Below, piece after piece: positions 28,801-38,004 of a stretch of DNA of 43,710 bases (the first letter of the stretch is position 1; each line of letters opens with the position of its first letter). The notes beneath the pieces were generated by a model that saw only the letters and a list, made by a program, of their open reading frames with translations, was not told where the DNA came from and ran no database searches. The stretch is from Candidatus Electrothrix aarhusensis (GTDB lineage Bacteria > Desulfobacterota > Desulfobulbia > Desulfobulbales > Desulfobulbaceae), in contig MTKO01000084.1 of NCBI GenBank assembly GCA_004028505.1, positions 1 through 43,710 of the forward strand, read 5' to 3'. Both the position numbers and the translations under genes were made by a program.

Positions 28801-29545
28801 ACTGGGCGGCGGCTTCAAGCTGGCCATGAATGATCTCCAAATCCGAGGTGGCGGCAATCTCCTCGGTGTTTCCCAATCCGGTCATATTGCTGCGGTGGGG
28901 TATGATCTCTATCTGGAACTGCTCCAGTCCACGGTGGCAGATCTGAAAAAACAGGCAGAGCAAGGGAAAGGGGGAGACGTGGTTGAGCCTGAGCTGGAGC
29001 CGGATGTCAAGCTCCGGGTGGCCGCCTTTCTGCCTGATGATTATGTCCGGGATACTGTCTTGCGCTATCGCCTGTATCGTCGCCTCTCTGTGGCCGGGAA
29101 TGAAGATCCTGAGCTGTTGGCCGATTTGCGAGATGAGGTCATTGACCGCTTCGGTGCCTTGCCCCGTGAGGCAGAGACCCTGTTTGCCCTGATTGGTCTT
29201 AAATATTCGCTCTGTAAACTAGGTATCACCAAGCTTGAACAAGGACCTGCCAATTTGGTCTTCAGTTTCAGCGATCATTCTCCAGTTGCCCCGGAGACCC
29301 TGCTTGCCTTTATTGAGCACTCCCGTCCAAAAAAATCAAAAGCTCCCAAAAAAAAGAAGGAGGTCCGTCCTTTGAACCGAGGGCTGCGTGTACCGGCAAA
29401 AGCTCCAGCCCCACCAGCACCGGAACCGGTGCGTCTGACTCCGGATCAACGACTCATTGTTGCCCTTGATGAAAATGCTGAGCAGACGGACCTGTTTCAG
29501 CGAATAGAGACGGTTCTTCGTTTTTTCAGCAGGCAAGAAGGCTGA
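25878..29545 (+). CDS. mfd: transcription-repair coupling factor Mfd, frameshifted
   Basis: Two frames together give about 1220 residues. Frame 1 holds the UvrB-like N-terminal module ([29 protein letters not shown]). Frame 2 (from about 26945) holds the RNA-polymerase-interacting domain ([18 protein letters not shown]), Walker [15 protein letters not shown], the helicase motif [17 protein letters not shown], and GRVGRS, plus the TRCF C-terminal domain. The break lies at about 26950-26970 and fits one missing base. Mfd removes stalled RNA polymerase and recruits UvrA. An alternative TTG start lies at 25809. A lysine-rich insertion ([12 protein letters not shown]) near the C-terminus is unusual. 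Confidence 0.94.
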
Positions 29546-29664
29546 CAGAAACAATAAATGCGGTTTGACAGCATATCTCTTTTGTATTAGATCATATATT
29601 ATATGTGGAAAGATCCTGAAGCAAATGGTCTTGCCGGTCGGATGAAATAAGATGGACAGAGAGT

Positions 29665-30378
29665 ATGCAGGATATAAAAGAATACGCTGAGAGCGCGGAA
29701 CAGGTATGCGGTTATAAAATTCGACCCGATTTTTCCTGGGACGATATTGAGACGGTCATGCTGGACATGGATGGGACCCTGCTGGATAAACATTTTGATG
29801 ATTATTTCTGGGAGGTCTACCTGCCGGAGCATTACAGCCTGCTCCATAAGATTTCTGTGGAAGAGGCGGGGCGGGAGCTTCGGGCTCGTTATCAGGAGGT
29901 GGAGAACTCCTTACAATGGGCTGATCTTGAATACTGGTCACATACTCTGGACCTTGATCTGCCGGAGTTGAAGCTGCGGATTAACCATCTCATCGGTGTT
30001 CATCCTTATGTGATAGAATTTCTTGAGTTTTGTCTAAAAAAGCGAAAAAAACTCTATCTTGTTACCAATGCCCACTCCAAGGCCTTGTCCATTAAGTTGG
30101 AAAAGACCTCTATCGGGGCTTGGTTTGATCGAGTTGTGTGTGCGGAAGAAGTCGGTTTTGCCAAGGAAGAGCCCGAGTTCTGGCCTCGTTTGCAGGAATT
30201 GTTGGGCTTTGTTCCTGAAAAGACCCTGCTTGCCGATGATACGGAAAAGGTATTGCGGGTTGCAGATGGGTTCGGCCTGGGATATCTGATTCATATCGCT
30301 TGTTCAAGCAGCCGTCGCCCTGCCTGTTATTCGACAAAATATCCGTCTATTGATTATTTTAAAGAGCTCATGAGATAG
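29665..30378 (+). CDS. HAD-family hydrolase, GMP/IMP nucleotidase (YrfG-like)
   Basis: The protein has 237 residues. HAD motif 1 is MLDMDGTLLD (about 32-41), motif 2 is the Thr in YLVTNAHSKAL, motif 3 is the Lys region near VGFAKEEPEFW, and motif 4 is LLADDTEKVL. The N-terminal cap begins DDYFWEVYLPEHY as in YrfG. It dephosphorylates small nucleotides or other phosphometabolites. No membrane or export signal is seen. It stands alone between mfd and the PilZ gene. Confidence 0.88.
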   Translation: MQDIKEYAESAEQVCGYKIRPDFSWDDIETVMLDMDGTLLDKHFDDYFWEVYLPEHYSLLHKISVEEAGRELRARYQEVENSLQWADLEYWSHTLDLDLPELKLRINHLIGVHPYVIEFLEFCLKKRKKLYLVTNAHSKALSIKLEKTSIGAWFDRVVCAEEVGFAKEEPEFWPRLQELLGFVPEKTLLADDTEKVLRVADGFGLGYLIHIACSSSRRPACYSTKYPSIDYFKELMR

Positions 30379-30518
30379 GTTGATATTATTTATCCTGGGT
30401 GCGGGATGCTGGTCATTTTGTTTGTTTCCATCCCATGTTAGCTGTGAGGTCGGGAGGCAGAGGAAATGCAGAGAGAAGAACGGACGATAGGTTATAAGAC
30501 AGGCAACAGTGATAGGTT

Positions 30519-30905
30519 ATGTTGGAAGATATTAATTTCCGCAAGCAGGATAGGGTGAAACTCAGAGGGTATATAGCTGATATCTCCGACGGAACCTTTG
30601 AATACGATGCCATTATAGAAGATATTTCTCTTGAAGGGTTATGTTTGACTGATTTGTCGAATAAGTTTGCTGTGGAGAAAAAGATTTATACTGCCGTGGT
30701 TTCCGGTGGTCCTGATGCGGATTCGTATAAGCTTCAGGTGCAGCCTCGTTGGGTGCGAAGACACGGTGATTTTATAGAGGTGGGCTTTACAGTCATTCGT
30801 TCGCCGACAAAATGGAAAAGATTTATTCGTGATCTTATTCCGAAGAAAGGGACCGTGAATATGGAAGAGGAATGGGAACGATGTTCCAATCTAAGTCTAT
30901 GGTAG
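30519..30905 (+). CDS. PilZ-domain protein (c-di-GMP binding)
   Basis: The protein has 128 residues. The PilZ motifs are present: R-x-x-x-R (R8-KQD-R12) and D-x-S-x-x-G (D35-ISLE-G40), followed by beta strands to about residue 100. It would bind cyclic di-GMP and convey this to motility, exopolysaccharide or another partner. The last 34 bases overlap the start region of the 6-phosphogluconolactonase gene, so the two may be translated together. The partner protein is not identifiable here. Confidence 0.82.
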   Translation: MLEDINFRKQDRVKLRGYIADISDGTFEYDAIIEDISLEGLCLTDLSNKFAVEKKIYTAVVSGGPDADSYKLQVQPRWVRRHGDFIEVGFTVIRSPTKWKRFIRDLIPKKGTVNMEEEWERCSNLSLW

Positions 30906-31591
30906 AATTTATCTTTCAAGACCAGGAAGTACTTGTTGTCGAGCTAGCGAATCGAATCGGTCAATCTTTGCTGAAAAGCATTGCCGCTCATGGACGGGCG
31001 AGTTTGGCTGTTTCTGGAGGATCTACCCCCAAGCCCTTATTCAAGCAGCTCTCCGCCTTAGCTCTCCCCTGGAAGGATGTGGTTATCACTTTGGTTGATG
31101 AACGCTGGGTTGATCCCTCGGATTCTGCCTCCAATGAGCAGTTGGTCCGCCAATATCTTTTACAGAATCGGGCTGCTGCTGCCACCTTTATCGGCCTCAA
31201 AAATTCTTCTCCCACAGCAGCGCAAGGAGAGGCCCAGTGTGACCAGGAGCTATGTAAGATTCTCCCGCCCTTTACTGTGCTGGTTCTCGGTATGGGTAAT
31301 GACGGTCATACTGCCTCTCTTTTTCCTGGTTCAGCGCAGCTTGCCGCAGCCACGGACATGAATTCCGGCAAAACTTGCATGGCTGTCACTCCCGCCGATG
31401 CTCCCCATGAGCGCATGACGCTTACGCTCCCCGCCATCCTTAATGCAGAGGGAATTATTCTCCATCTCACTGGTTCAGAAAAAAAAGAAGTGCTGGCAAA
31501 GGCTCAGGAGGCAGGCCCAGCAGAGGAAATGCCGGTTCGATTTGTTCTCCGTCAGGAGGAAACACCGGTTGTTGTGTATTGGGCTTCTTGA
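30881..31591 (+). CDS. pgl: 6-phosphogluconolactonase (Pgl/DevB)
   Basis: The protein has about 236 residues. The segments SLAVSGGSTPKPLFKQL, WKDVVITLVDERWVDPSDSASN and VLVLGMGNDGHTASLFPGS are the hallmarks of the family. It hydrolyses 6-phosphogluconolactone to 6-phosphogluconate. The start is uncertain (ATG at 30872, 30881 or 30899). AGAGGA (30866-30871) spaces best to 30881. It overlaps the PilZ gene. It supplies the substrate of Edd, which lies 8 kb away in the same window. Confidence 0.92.
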   Translation: MFQSKSMVEFIFQDQEVLVVELANRIGQSLLKSIAAHGRASLAVSGGSTPKPLFKQLSALALPWKDVVITLVDERWVDPSDSASNEQLVRQYLLQNRAAAATFIGLKNSSPTAAQGEAQCDQELCKILPPFTVLVLGMGNDGHTASLFPGSAQLAAATDMNSGKTCMAVTPADAPHERMTLTLPAILNAEGIILHLTGSEKKEVLAKAQEAGPAEEMPVRFVLRQEETPVVVYWAS

Positions 31592-31631
31592 GAAATTTTG
31601 TTGTTTCTATCTCAAAGTACTCGCCGGCTGC

Positions 31632-32942
31632 TCACCCAATTATTTGCCCGTGTAGATACCGTAGATCCTGCAAGAGCATGGTTTCCAGAGTGGTATCGAG
31701 AAAGGGTTTTCGACAATCCACCTGTCCCATATGACCGTCGCGTTGATAGGCCATATAACGACAGCCTCCGAAACAGAGAGGCAAGTATTTGCATTTTTGG
31801 CATTGTTTTTCCCGTTGCCAGTGGAAGAGATGGTGGGACTCCTGGAAATCCTCGGTAACACCCTGCCAGATATCGCCGATTTTATACTGTTCGTGCCCCA
31901 CCCAGCAAACGCATTTATAAAGGCTACCGTCATAATGAATGGTAAAGGCGTCATCCATCTCAACGGCACACGGTTCTGGCCCGAGTTCTGCGATGGGATA
32001 GCCCTTTTGTAAAACCTCTTTACGAACATGGAGAGCAGCATCGCGCAACCAAGGTTCGTTTATGGTGGCGCAACCTCCCACGAATTCATTGCTGGTAATT
32101 TTATCCCGAACCTGCATGACGATATTGAAGCTTACCCGTTCAATCTTGTCCGGGGTAATACCTTCCTCAGAAAGCAGGTCAAGGACAGTTGCAAAATTCT
32201 GGTATGTTTCACTGGTGTAATTACCACCCAGGCGAATTTTGGTCTTACTGCATACCTTTTTGAGGTTACCTGCAATAACATCAAAACTCTTGGCACCAGA
32301 TTTGAACGGTCTGAACTGATTATGGTTCTCTGGAGGCCCGTCGAGGGTCACCTTTACACCGTCCAAACCCCATTTATTCAGCTCATCCACTACTTTTTCA
32401 GTAAGCAGGGAACCATTGGAGATCAGATCAAAGGCAAATTCCGCTCCCCTTTCCTCAATAAACGGTTTCAGACGTTCAGCTAGGTAGATAATCCTTTTTG
32501 TATACAGGAGTGGCTCGCCACCGTAGATCTGTAACAGCAACTTTTTTTTGCTGGGCCTGAAATGCTCTTTGATAAAGGAGATGAGCTGATCTGCTGTCTC
32601 ATCATCCATGACCTTTTTGCCCTTCTGTTTTCCTTCAAAACAGTAGCTGCAACCGAAGTTACATTCCATTCCCAGGATAAGTGCCAGGGTCAGATTGGGG
32701 CTATGGCGGTTAATGTCCTCCATATATTGTGCAACTTCCCGGTGTTCCGCCTCCACGTCTTCCACAAGAAAACCCATGTCAGTGAGGGGGGCAATATACT
32801 CATTTTCACTCTCCCCATTTTTTAGGGTCGTAAAATCCTCTTCCGGCAACAGGACAAGCGCTCCTGTTTTGGTGGAAAAAAGAAGGACTTGATCCGGGAT
32901 GGAGTGATGTCGGTGGACGGTGAGGTAGGGGGTGAAATACAT
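31632..32942 (-). CDS. radical SAM/SPASM peptide maturase
   Basis: The protein has 436 residues. An N-terminal RiPP-recognition-like region (about 1-80) precedes the radical SAM triad CNFGCSYC (C94, C98, C101) with IYGGEPLLY and ISNGSLL downstream. The C-terminal SPASM domain has eight cysteines, including SLYKCVCW and the closing block CQKCKYLPLCFGGCRY. This is the build of enzymes that modify ribosomal peptides (sactipeptide, thioether or similar). It lies directly after the 32-residue Cys-Cys peptide gene and a hairpin. It resembles the geopeptide-type maturases known from Desulfobacterota-related bacteria, though I judge this from memory. It is convergent with pgl. Confidence 0.9.
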   Translation of the reverse strand: MYFTPYLTVHRHHSIPDQVLLFSTKTGALVLLPEEDFTTLKNGESENEYIAPLTDMGFLVEDVEAEHREVAQYMEDINRHSPNLTLALILGMECNFGCSYCFEGKQKGKKVMDDETADQLISFIKEHFRPSKKKLLLQIYGGEPLLYTKRIIYLAERLKPFIEERGAEFAFDLISNGSLLTEKVVDELNKWGLDGVKVTLDGPPENHNQFRPFKSGAKSFDVIAGNLKKVCSKTKIRLGGNYTSETYQNFATVLDLLSEEGITPDKIERVSFNIVMQVRDKITSNEFVGGCATINEPWLRDAALHVRKEVLQKGYPIAELGPEPCAVEMDDAFTIHYDGSLYKCVCWVGHEQYKIGDIWQGVTEDFQESHHLFHWQREKQCQKCKYLPLCFGGCRYMAYQRDGHMGQVDCRKPFLDTTLETMLLQDLRYLHGQIIG

Positions 32943-32961
32943 CTATCTTACCCAAAGAAAT

Positions 32962-32988
32962 AAAAAAAGGAGAGCAAGATGCTCTCCT
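32962..32988 (-). terminator. hairpin and U-tract between precursor peptide and maturase genes (attenuator-like)
   Basis: On the minus strand AGGAGAGC (32988-32981) pairs with GCTCTCCT (32975-32968) across a five-base loop, then seven T follow (32968-32962). It has the form of a strong rho-independent terminator. Partial read-through would give much precursor and little enzyme, a usual RiPP arrangement. Confidence 0.85.
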
Positions 32989-33013
32989 AAGTAAAAGATA
33001 ACAGGTTAATCTG

Positions 33014-33112
33014 TCATTTGGCAGCTGAGGGTGCGCCTTTGCAACAGGAACCATCAGCAGCTACTGATTTGACATTTTTTCCTTTCTTGAGAACGATCAT
33101 TTTTTTCTTCAT
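33014..33112 (-). CDS. putative 32-residue RiPP precursor peptide
   Basis: Read on the minus strand, ATG at 33112 opens a frame of 32 codons ending TGA at 33014-33016. The peptide starts MKKKMIVLKKGKN, has a middle VKSVAADGS and ends CCKGAPSAAK. A good ribosome site (GGAG, seven bases before the ATG) supports translation. A basic leader plus a short core with two adjacent cysteines, placed just before a radical SAM/SPASM gene, is the usual form of a modified-peptide precursor. The TonB-dependent receptor gene ends 83 bp upstream. The exact modification and cleavage site are unknown. Confidence 0.75.
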   Translation of the reverse strand: MKKKMIVLKKGKNVKSVAADGSCCKGAPSAAK

Positions 33113-33195
33113 CCTGAGTCTCCAAGTTGTTAAAGTTTGCTTGACCAATTAACACAACATCTTAACCCTAACAGATGAGTGGCGAGGACGTCAAA

Positions 33196-35112
33196 TTAAA
33201 ATTTGAGAGCAAGTCCCACCTCCAGCCATCGTTTTGGGTTAGGATATTCAAAATCAATGTATTGATCCCCGTTAAAGATATTATGCCCCTTGAGATAGAC
33301 TTCGCCACTGAGTAGAGAAAAATCAACATCTTTAGCAAGAAGAATATCCCAGAGAAAAGTACCATATTTGGGTTCTTCATTGGTTACATGATCACTCATC
33401 CAGTAATAGTGGCTAGCCACTTCTGTCCGTAGGCCATATGCAGTGTTACGGTAAGAAAGAATGAAGTTACTGGTGTAGGTCTCATCGTCAACCCAGGCGC
33501 TGGTACTGGTCTCCTTACTTTTCTCTTTGATGTAAGTGAAATTTCCGCTCAGGCTCAGACCATGGTAAACAGCAGTTTTTGCCTCAACCTCAAAACCATT
33601 GAGGCGAATGCTTCCTGTATTGACCCAGGGAATCATATTATAATCCCATGCATCTTCAATGTTGTGATAAAAAATTGTGCCTTTAAAATGAAGATAGGGA
33701 ATGCGTCCTGTTTCAATCCCGGCCTGATAGGCCCAGATGTTTTCTGGCTCAAGGTTTGGGGAGTGAGAAGAGGCAGCCAGATAAGGGGCAGAAAAACCCT
33801 TAGCAATGGAACCTCTGAGTAGGATATCGGGGCCAAACAGATAGGTAATGCCCAGAGAGGGATTTACAGATTCCTCTGAATTTGAATGGTCGTCATAGCG
33901 TAAGCCAGGGGTGATTGAAAAATTGCCTTTGACGTATGTGACATTAGCATATGTGCCGTGCCGGCTTTCTGTTACCGGGTCATCTTCTGTTAATGACGGT
34001 CCATCAAAAAAGATACCAGATCGGCTTGCATATTTCATTTCACTCCGGCTTGATTCAAAACCGAGATTGGCAGTAAATGCTTCTCTTGCCCAGGTCAGTC
34101 GACCGATAAAGGAGTTAACCTCCTCTTTCCATTTCTCCCCAAAGATCAGGTCACCCTGATGTCCACCCAGCCCACTCCCTAATGAATTATAGCTGGTTGA
34201 AAATGTATTATCAAAATGTTGACCAGAGAGATGAAAGGTAAGATCTTGTGTTATTTCAGTATCAAAATAAAGTGTACCCCAAATACTTTGATGATCAATA
34301 TCTTCATAGATATTAAGATCTGTAATTTCCCAGGCATCACCCCAGTTAAGATTTTTGTAAAAGGGATCACTGTAGCCAGCGGTGAAACTCAGACGAGAAC
34401 TACGGGGTAATTCAAGCTGCATTTTGCCGTATAAAGAATTTCTTTCGGAGTAGCGATCAAGGGACAGGCCGTCCGAATCAATATTGCCGACATGGAGATA
34501 ATAGCCCAAGGCTTTCAGCTTACCAGCCACATCGGCTGAAACATCACGACTGTTCCCCTCGCCATAACTTACATTGACATTGCCGGTGGGGCGGCTGGAA
34601 TTAGCGACATCCTTGGTAATAATATTGATCACACCACCAAGGGCAGAGCCCCAGGTGGATGATGCGGCTCCCTTAATAATTTCAATACGTTTTATAATAC
34701 TTATGGGGATGAAATTGGTTAAAGCCGCGCCGCTTGAATTAATGTTCAAGCGTACCCCATCAAGGAGCAATAACACATGATGCCGCTGGGATCCTAAAAG
34801 ACGAAGGATTGAATCTCCAAGGAAATCCTGCCCAAAAAAATCAACAAACACTCCCGACTGCCGGTTAAGAACTTCCGCCAAGGTGTGGGCATGCATGGCC
34901 TCAATTTTTTCTGCGGTGACAATGGTTACATTTTCCGCCACCTGAGTGATGGGCTTGGGAGAGCGGGTAGCCGTTTCAACCAGCTCTTCTTCATCAAAAT
35001 ACATCTTCAAGAGTTTATTTTCTTGATAGGTATTATTATAAGCCAGAGCAGGTGGGACTGAAAGAAAGGCTGTGAGGAGTAACAAAACAGCGAGCGGGTT
35101 ATCACTTTTCAT
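33196..35112 (-). CDS. TonB-dependent outer-membrane receptor
   Basis: The protein has 638 residues. A signal peptide (LAVLLLLTAFLSVPPALA) is followed by a TonB-box-like ELVETATRS, a plug domain (about 50-170, with LAEVLNRQSGVFV, LLLLDGVRLN and GSALGGVINIITKD) and a 22-strand-type barrel that ends in an aromatic residue (EVGLALKF). It would import a ligand across the outer membrane, driven by TonB/ExbBD. It is upstream of, and in line with, the precursor-peptide and maturase genes and divergent from a periplasmic binding protein gene. The ligand is unknown; metal chelate or peptide are options. Confidence 0.93.
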   Translation of the reverse strand: MKSDNPLAVLLLLTAFLSVPPALAYNNTYQENKLLKMYFDEEELVETATRSPKPITQVAENVTIVTAEKIEAMHAHTLAEVLNRQSGVFVDFFGQDFLGDSILRLLGSQRHHVLLLLDGVRLNINSSGAALTNFIPISIIKRIEIIKGAASSTWGSALGGVINIITKDVANSSRPTGNVNVSYGEGNSRDVSADVAGKLKALGYYLHVGNIDSDGLSLDRYSERNSLYGKMQLELPRSSRLSFTAGYSDPFYKNLNWGDAWEITDLNIYEDIDHQSIWGTLYFDTEITQDLTFHLSGQHFDNTFSTSYNSLGSGLGGHQGDLIFGEKWKEEVNSFIGRLTWAREAFTANLGFESSRSEMKYASRSGIFFDGPSLTEDDPVTESRHGTYANVTYVKGNFSITPGLRYDDHSNSEESVNPSLGITYLFGPDILLRGSIAKGFSAPYLAASSHSPNLEPENIWAYQAGIETGRIPYLHFKGTIFYHNIEDAWDYNMIPWVNTGSIRLNGFEVEAKTAVYHGLSLSGNFTYIKEKSKETSTSAWVDDETYTSNFILSYRNTAYGLRTEVASHYYWMSDHVTNEEPKYGTFLWDILLAKDVDFSLLSGEVYLKGHNIFNGDQYIDFEYPNPKRWLEVGLALKF

Positions 35113-35253
35113 CAGTAGATCGGAATTTTTACAACGCCATTATTTTTGAACGTGGTGAATTTGAAAAAAATATTACTCGAATCTACCCAATATATCTTTT
35201 AATATTTTTATTAAGGAATATTTTTCTAAACCTTGACGAATATTTAGCGCAAA

Positions 35254-35279
35254 ATTTACTTGTAAATATTTGTTTACAA
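35254..35279. promoter_or_regulatory. nested palindrome between divergent TonB-receptor and binding-protein genes
   Basis: TTGTAAA-tatttg-TTTACAA (35260-35279) is a perfect inverted repeat, overlapped by ATTTAC-tt-GTAAAT (35254-35267). It lies 80-100 bp before the plus-strand gene and about 145 bp before the minus-strand gene, well placed for one regulator to control both. Confidence 0.5.
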
Positions 35280-35355
35280 AACTATTACTATCTTTGTTGA
35301 GTTCGAACAGTAAAAAGCCTCTTTTCACGAGAGAATACACCAGTTTTTTTACTTT

Positions 35356-36276
35356 ATGAAGAGATATATCCTTCTTATCATTATTTCATTTTTCAGCTTG
35401 GCGGATAGAGCCTTTGGCTCTGAGATAGTGGTACTGAAGAGCAGTGCGAGCAAAATTAACCAGCAAATTCAAGATGTCTTTATTGATGAACTTGGTAAGC
35501 GTGTTCCTCATCGTGGTCTAAAATGCATACAACCAAATCAGATGACGGAAGTCGTCATTACCCGCAGAAATGAGGGGGGTATCGCAAGTAGAATACAAAG
35601 CATTGCCCCTGATTTGATCCTTGCCCTTGGTGCCCAAGCACTGGAAGTGGCACTCTTGGTCCCTAATATTCCCGTTGTTCATCTGTTGGTCATTCATCCG
35701 GTAACAATTACTGACAAAAAAAGGCCAGTAACCGGAGTGAGCCTGTCCGTGCCACCGAAAGTGCAATTGGATGAGATGAAGAGCTATTTCCCAAAAGTGA
35801 AACGGATTGGACTTGTTTATGACCCAAAGCGAAGCCGCAAAATTATAGAGCAGTTGAACTCGGTCAGACCTGATTTAGAATTTATCGCTCTGCCTACTGA
35901 AAATATAGCTGAAGTTCCTGCGTTAATACATTCTTTACGTGGAAAGGTGGATCTTCTCTGGATGCTGCCTGATCTTACGGCTACCAACCAGGTGACCATT
36001 CAGAGTTATGCTCTTTTCTCGATAAGGAATAAAATTCCGCTGCTTACTTTTTCTAAAAAACTCCTTAAGCATGGAGCTACAATCGCCGTAACATTTGATA
36101 CAGATAAGATGGCTAAGCAGGCAGCAGTTTTGGCTATAGATATGCTGTTTCATCCTGTTGGGGCCGAGGCCGAGCGGACAGCTCTTGTTGACCCTCCGGT
36201 TGAAACCATTATCAATTACAAAATGGCTGCAAAGTTAGGAATATTCATCGCGGACAGGAGGAAGGCAGATGAATAA
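35356..36276 (+). CDS. periplasmic ABC-type substrate-binding protein (ABC_sub_bind family), no permease nearby
   Basis: The protein has 306 residues with a signal peptide (YILLIIISFFSLADRAFG). The fold segments APDLILALGAQALEVALLV, KRIGLVYDPKRSRKII and VDLLWMLPDLTATNQ, then IPLLTFSKKLLKHGATIAVTFD, match the TrpX/YtlA-like ABC_sub_bind family. No permease or ATPase follows. Instead the ATG of the histidine kinase gene overlaps its stop (ATGAATAA). It therefore probably acts as a periplasmic ligand sensor for the kinase; this is inference from context. Confidence 0.85.
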   Translation: MKRYILLIIISFFSLADRAFGSEIVVLKSSASKINQQIQDVFIDELGKRVPHRGLKCIQPNQMTEVVITRRNEGGIASRIQSIAPDLILALGAQALEVALLVPNIPVVHLLVIHPVTITDKKRPVTGVSLSVPPKVQLDEMKSYFPKVKRIGLVYDPKRSRKIIEQLNSVRPDLEFIALPTENIAEVPALIHSLRGKVDLLWMLPDLTATNQVTIQSYALFSIRNKIPLLTFSKKLLKHGATIAVTFDTDKMAKQAAVLAIDMLFHPVGAEAERTALVDPPVETIINYKMAAKLGIFIADRRKADE

Positions 36277-38004
36277 GACTTTTCTTGTTTTGCCGAAGAG
36301 CTTTAGCGCCAAGATATTTCTTTTCCTGATTGTCACCATGGTGTGTATGGGATCGTTATTTAATATTGTTTTGATCAGTATACAGAAAAGGGCATATAAG
36401 GCTTCCTATGATGCACATGGGGCTACCCTTATACGGCTGCTTGCCCATTCGATCAGGCTTGCTGTTTTTATTGGAAATGAAGATGAAATGCATGCTCCAG
36501 TGTCGGGACTGCTACAACAGGATGATGTGTTTGAGGTCGTTATTTGGAATAAAGAAGGCGAGGTGCTTCTGCAAAAAACGAAAGATCCGACCGGAAGATT
36601 ACGCAGTACTGGAAAATCCAGGGAAATGTCAATGGCTCTCAGCAACATGACAAGAGTGGCCATCAGAGCATAGAAACTGAGGATAGTTTTATATTATGGG
36701 GACAGATTTTTTTCACTGTACCTTCAAGCTTGGATGAAAATTGGTATTTTGATGAAGAAAAAAATAGCTCAGAAAAAGAGGTTGTGGGCTATGCGGCAGT
36801 TGTTCTTTCCAAAGAGTTCTTTGAAGAAGGTGTGCGTAATATCCTTATTCAAACAGGTGTCTCTGTACTGATTTTTCTCGTTGTCAGTATGTTGACAATA
36901 TTTCTTATTATACAGAAGATTACGGAACCATTACGAAAATTGATTCTGGCAATAAGAAAACGGGAAGGAAAAACTGAACATCCTAGCGACCTTAAGGTGC
37001 TGACCGAAACCTATAGCAGTATGGTAGATGATCTTGAAAGGTCATTTCAGACCATTACTGAATTAAATGAAGGGCTTGAAGAAAAGGTGAAATGCCGAAC
37101 ACTTCAGCTCACCAAGGCAAATAATAAGCTTTATCAGAGACAAGAAAAGCTTAAAAGGAGCAATACGCATCTTCTTGAGGCTCTCAGGCGATTAAAAGAA
37201 ACCCAGGAACAACTTATCCAGAAAGAAAAGCTTGCAGCCATGGGGCAGCTTGTAGCTGGAGTGGCACATGAACTCAACAATACCGTCAATTTTATCTCCG
37301 GGGCTCTGCCTTCTTTGCATCGCTCTTTAGATGAGATGAAAGAGATTTTTGCCCGATATGCAAAATTTGAGAAAGCAAGGCCGATAAAAGAAAAACTTTT
37401 TTATGGGGATCTTTTTTTCACCATCGATCAACTGGTTGGAAATATAGAAGAAGGAGCCACGCGTACAACTCGTATCGTTCGTGACCTTAAAATTTTTTCC
37501 CGGCAGGATGTAGAAAAGATAATCCCGGTTGACGTGCATACAGTCATTGATTCCACGGTTAATTATGTTGATAAACAATTATTGAAAAATGTAACCATTC
37601 GCCGTGACTATGGCTCTCTTCCGCTCGTTCATTGTCTGCCGGGACGAATGGGCCAAGTATTTTTAAATATCATAAATAATGGTATCGAGGCTATGGATGG
37701 GACAGGACAATTGACGATCAAAACAGAGCATCGGAATGAATATGTTCATATTATTTTTTCAGACACTGGCTGCGGTATCCATGCGCATGACATGCCAAAT
37801 ATTTTTGACCCCTTTTTTACCAACAAGGAAGTTGGTCAGGGAACCGGTCTAGGGCTTGGTATATCATACTCAATTATCAGGCAGCACGGTGGAGATATCA
37901 AAGTGGAGAGTAATGTTGGTAATGGTTCGGTATTTAAAATTATTTTTCCGGTGAGCCCCATAGAAGTATCTGAAGATAAGATGTTATCAGGAGAAGCGTT
38001 TTGA
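36269..38004 (+). CDS. membrane sensor histidine kinase, frameshifted
   Basis: Two frames make one kinase of about 578 residues. Frame 1 has the first membrane span (about residues 15-38) and the start of a periplasmic sensor domain. Frame 2 (readable from within 36600-36665, e.g. DSFILWGQIFFTVPSS) has the rest of the sensor, the second span (TGVSVLIFLVVSMLTIFLII), a linker (HAMP-like) with coiled coil, the phosphoacceptor HELNN, the N-box NIINNGIEAM, DTGCGI and GTGLGLGIS. All catalytic boxes are intact. It starts within the stop of the binding-protein gene and ends in an overlap (TTGA) with the next regulator gene. One base appears to be missing. Confidence 0.9.

Noticed and set aside
32806-33054. 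82-codon minus-strand ORF across the peptide gene and hairpin
   Set aside because: It overlaps the better supported 32-residue peptide, passes through the terminator hairpin and has no family features.
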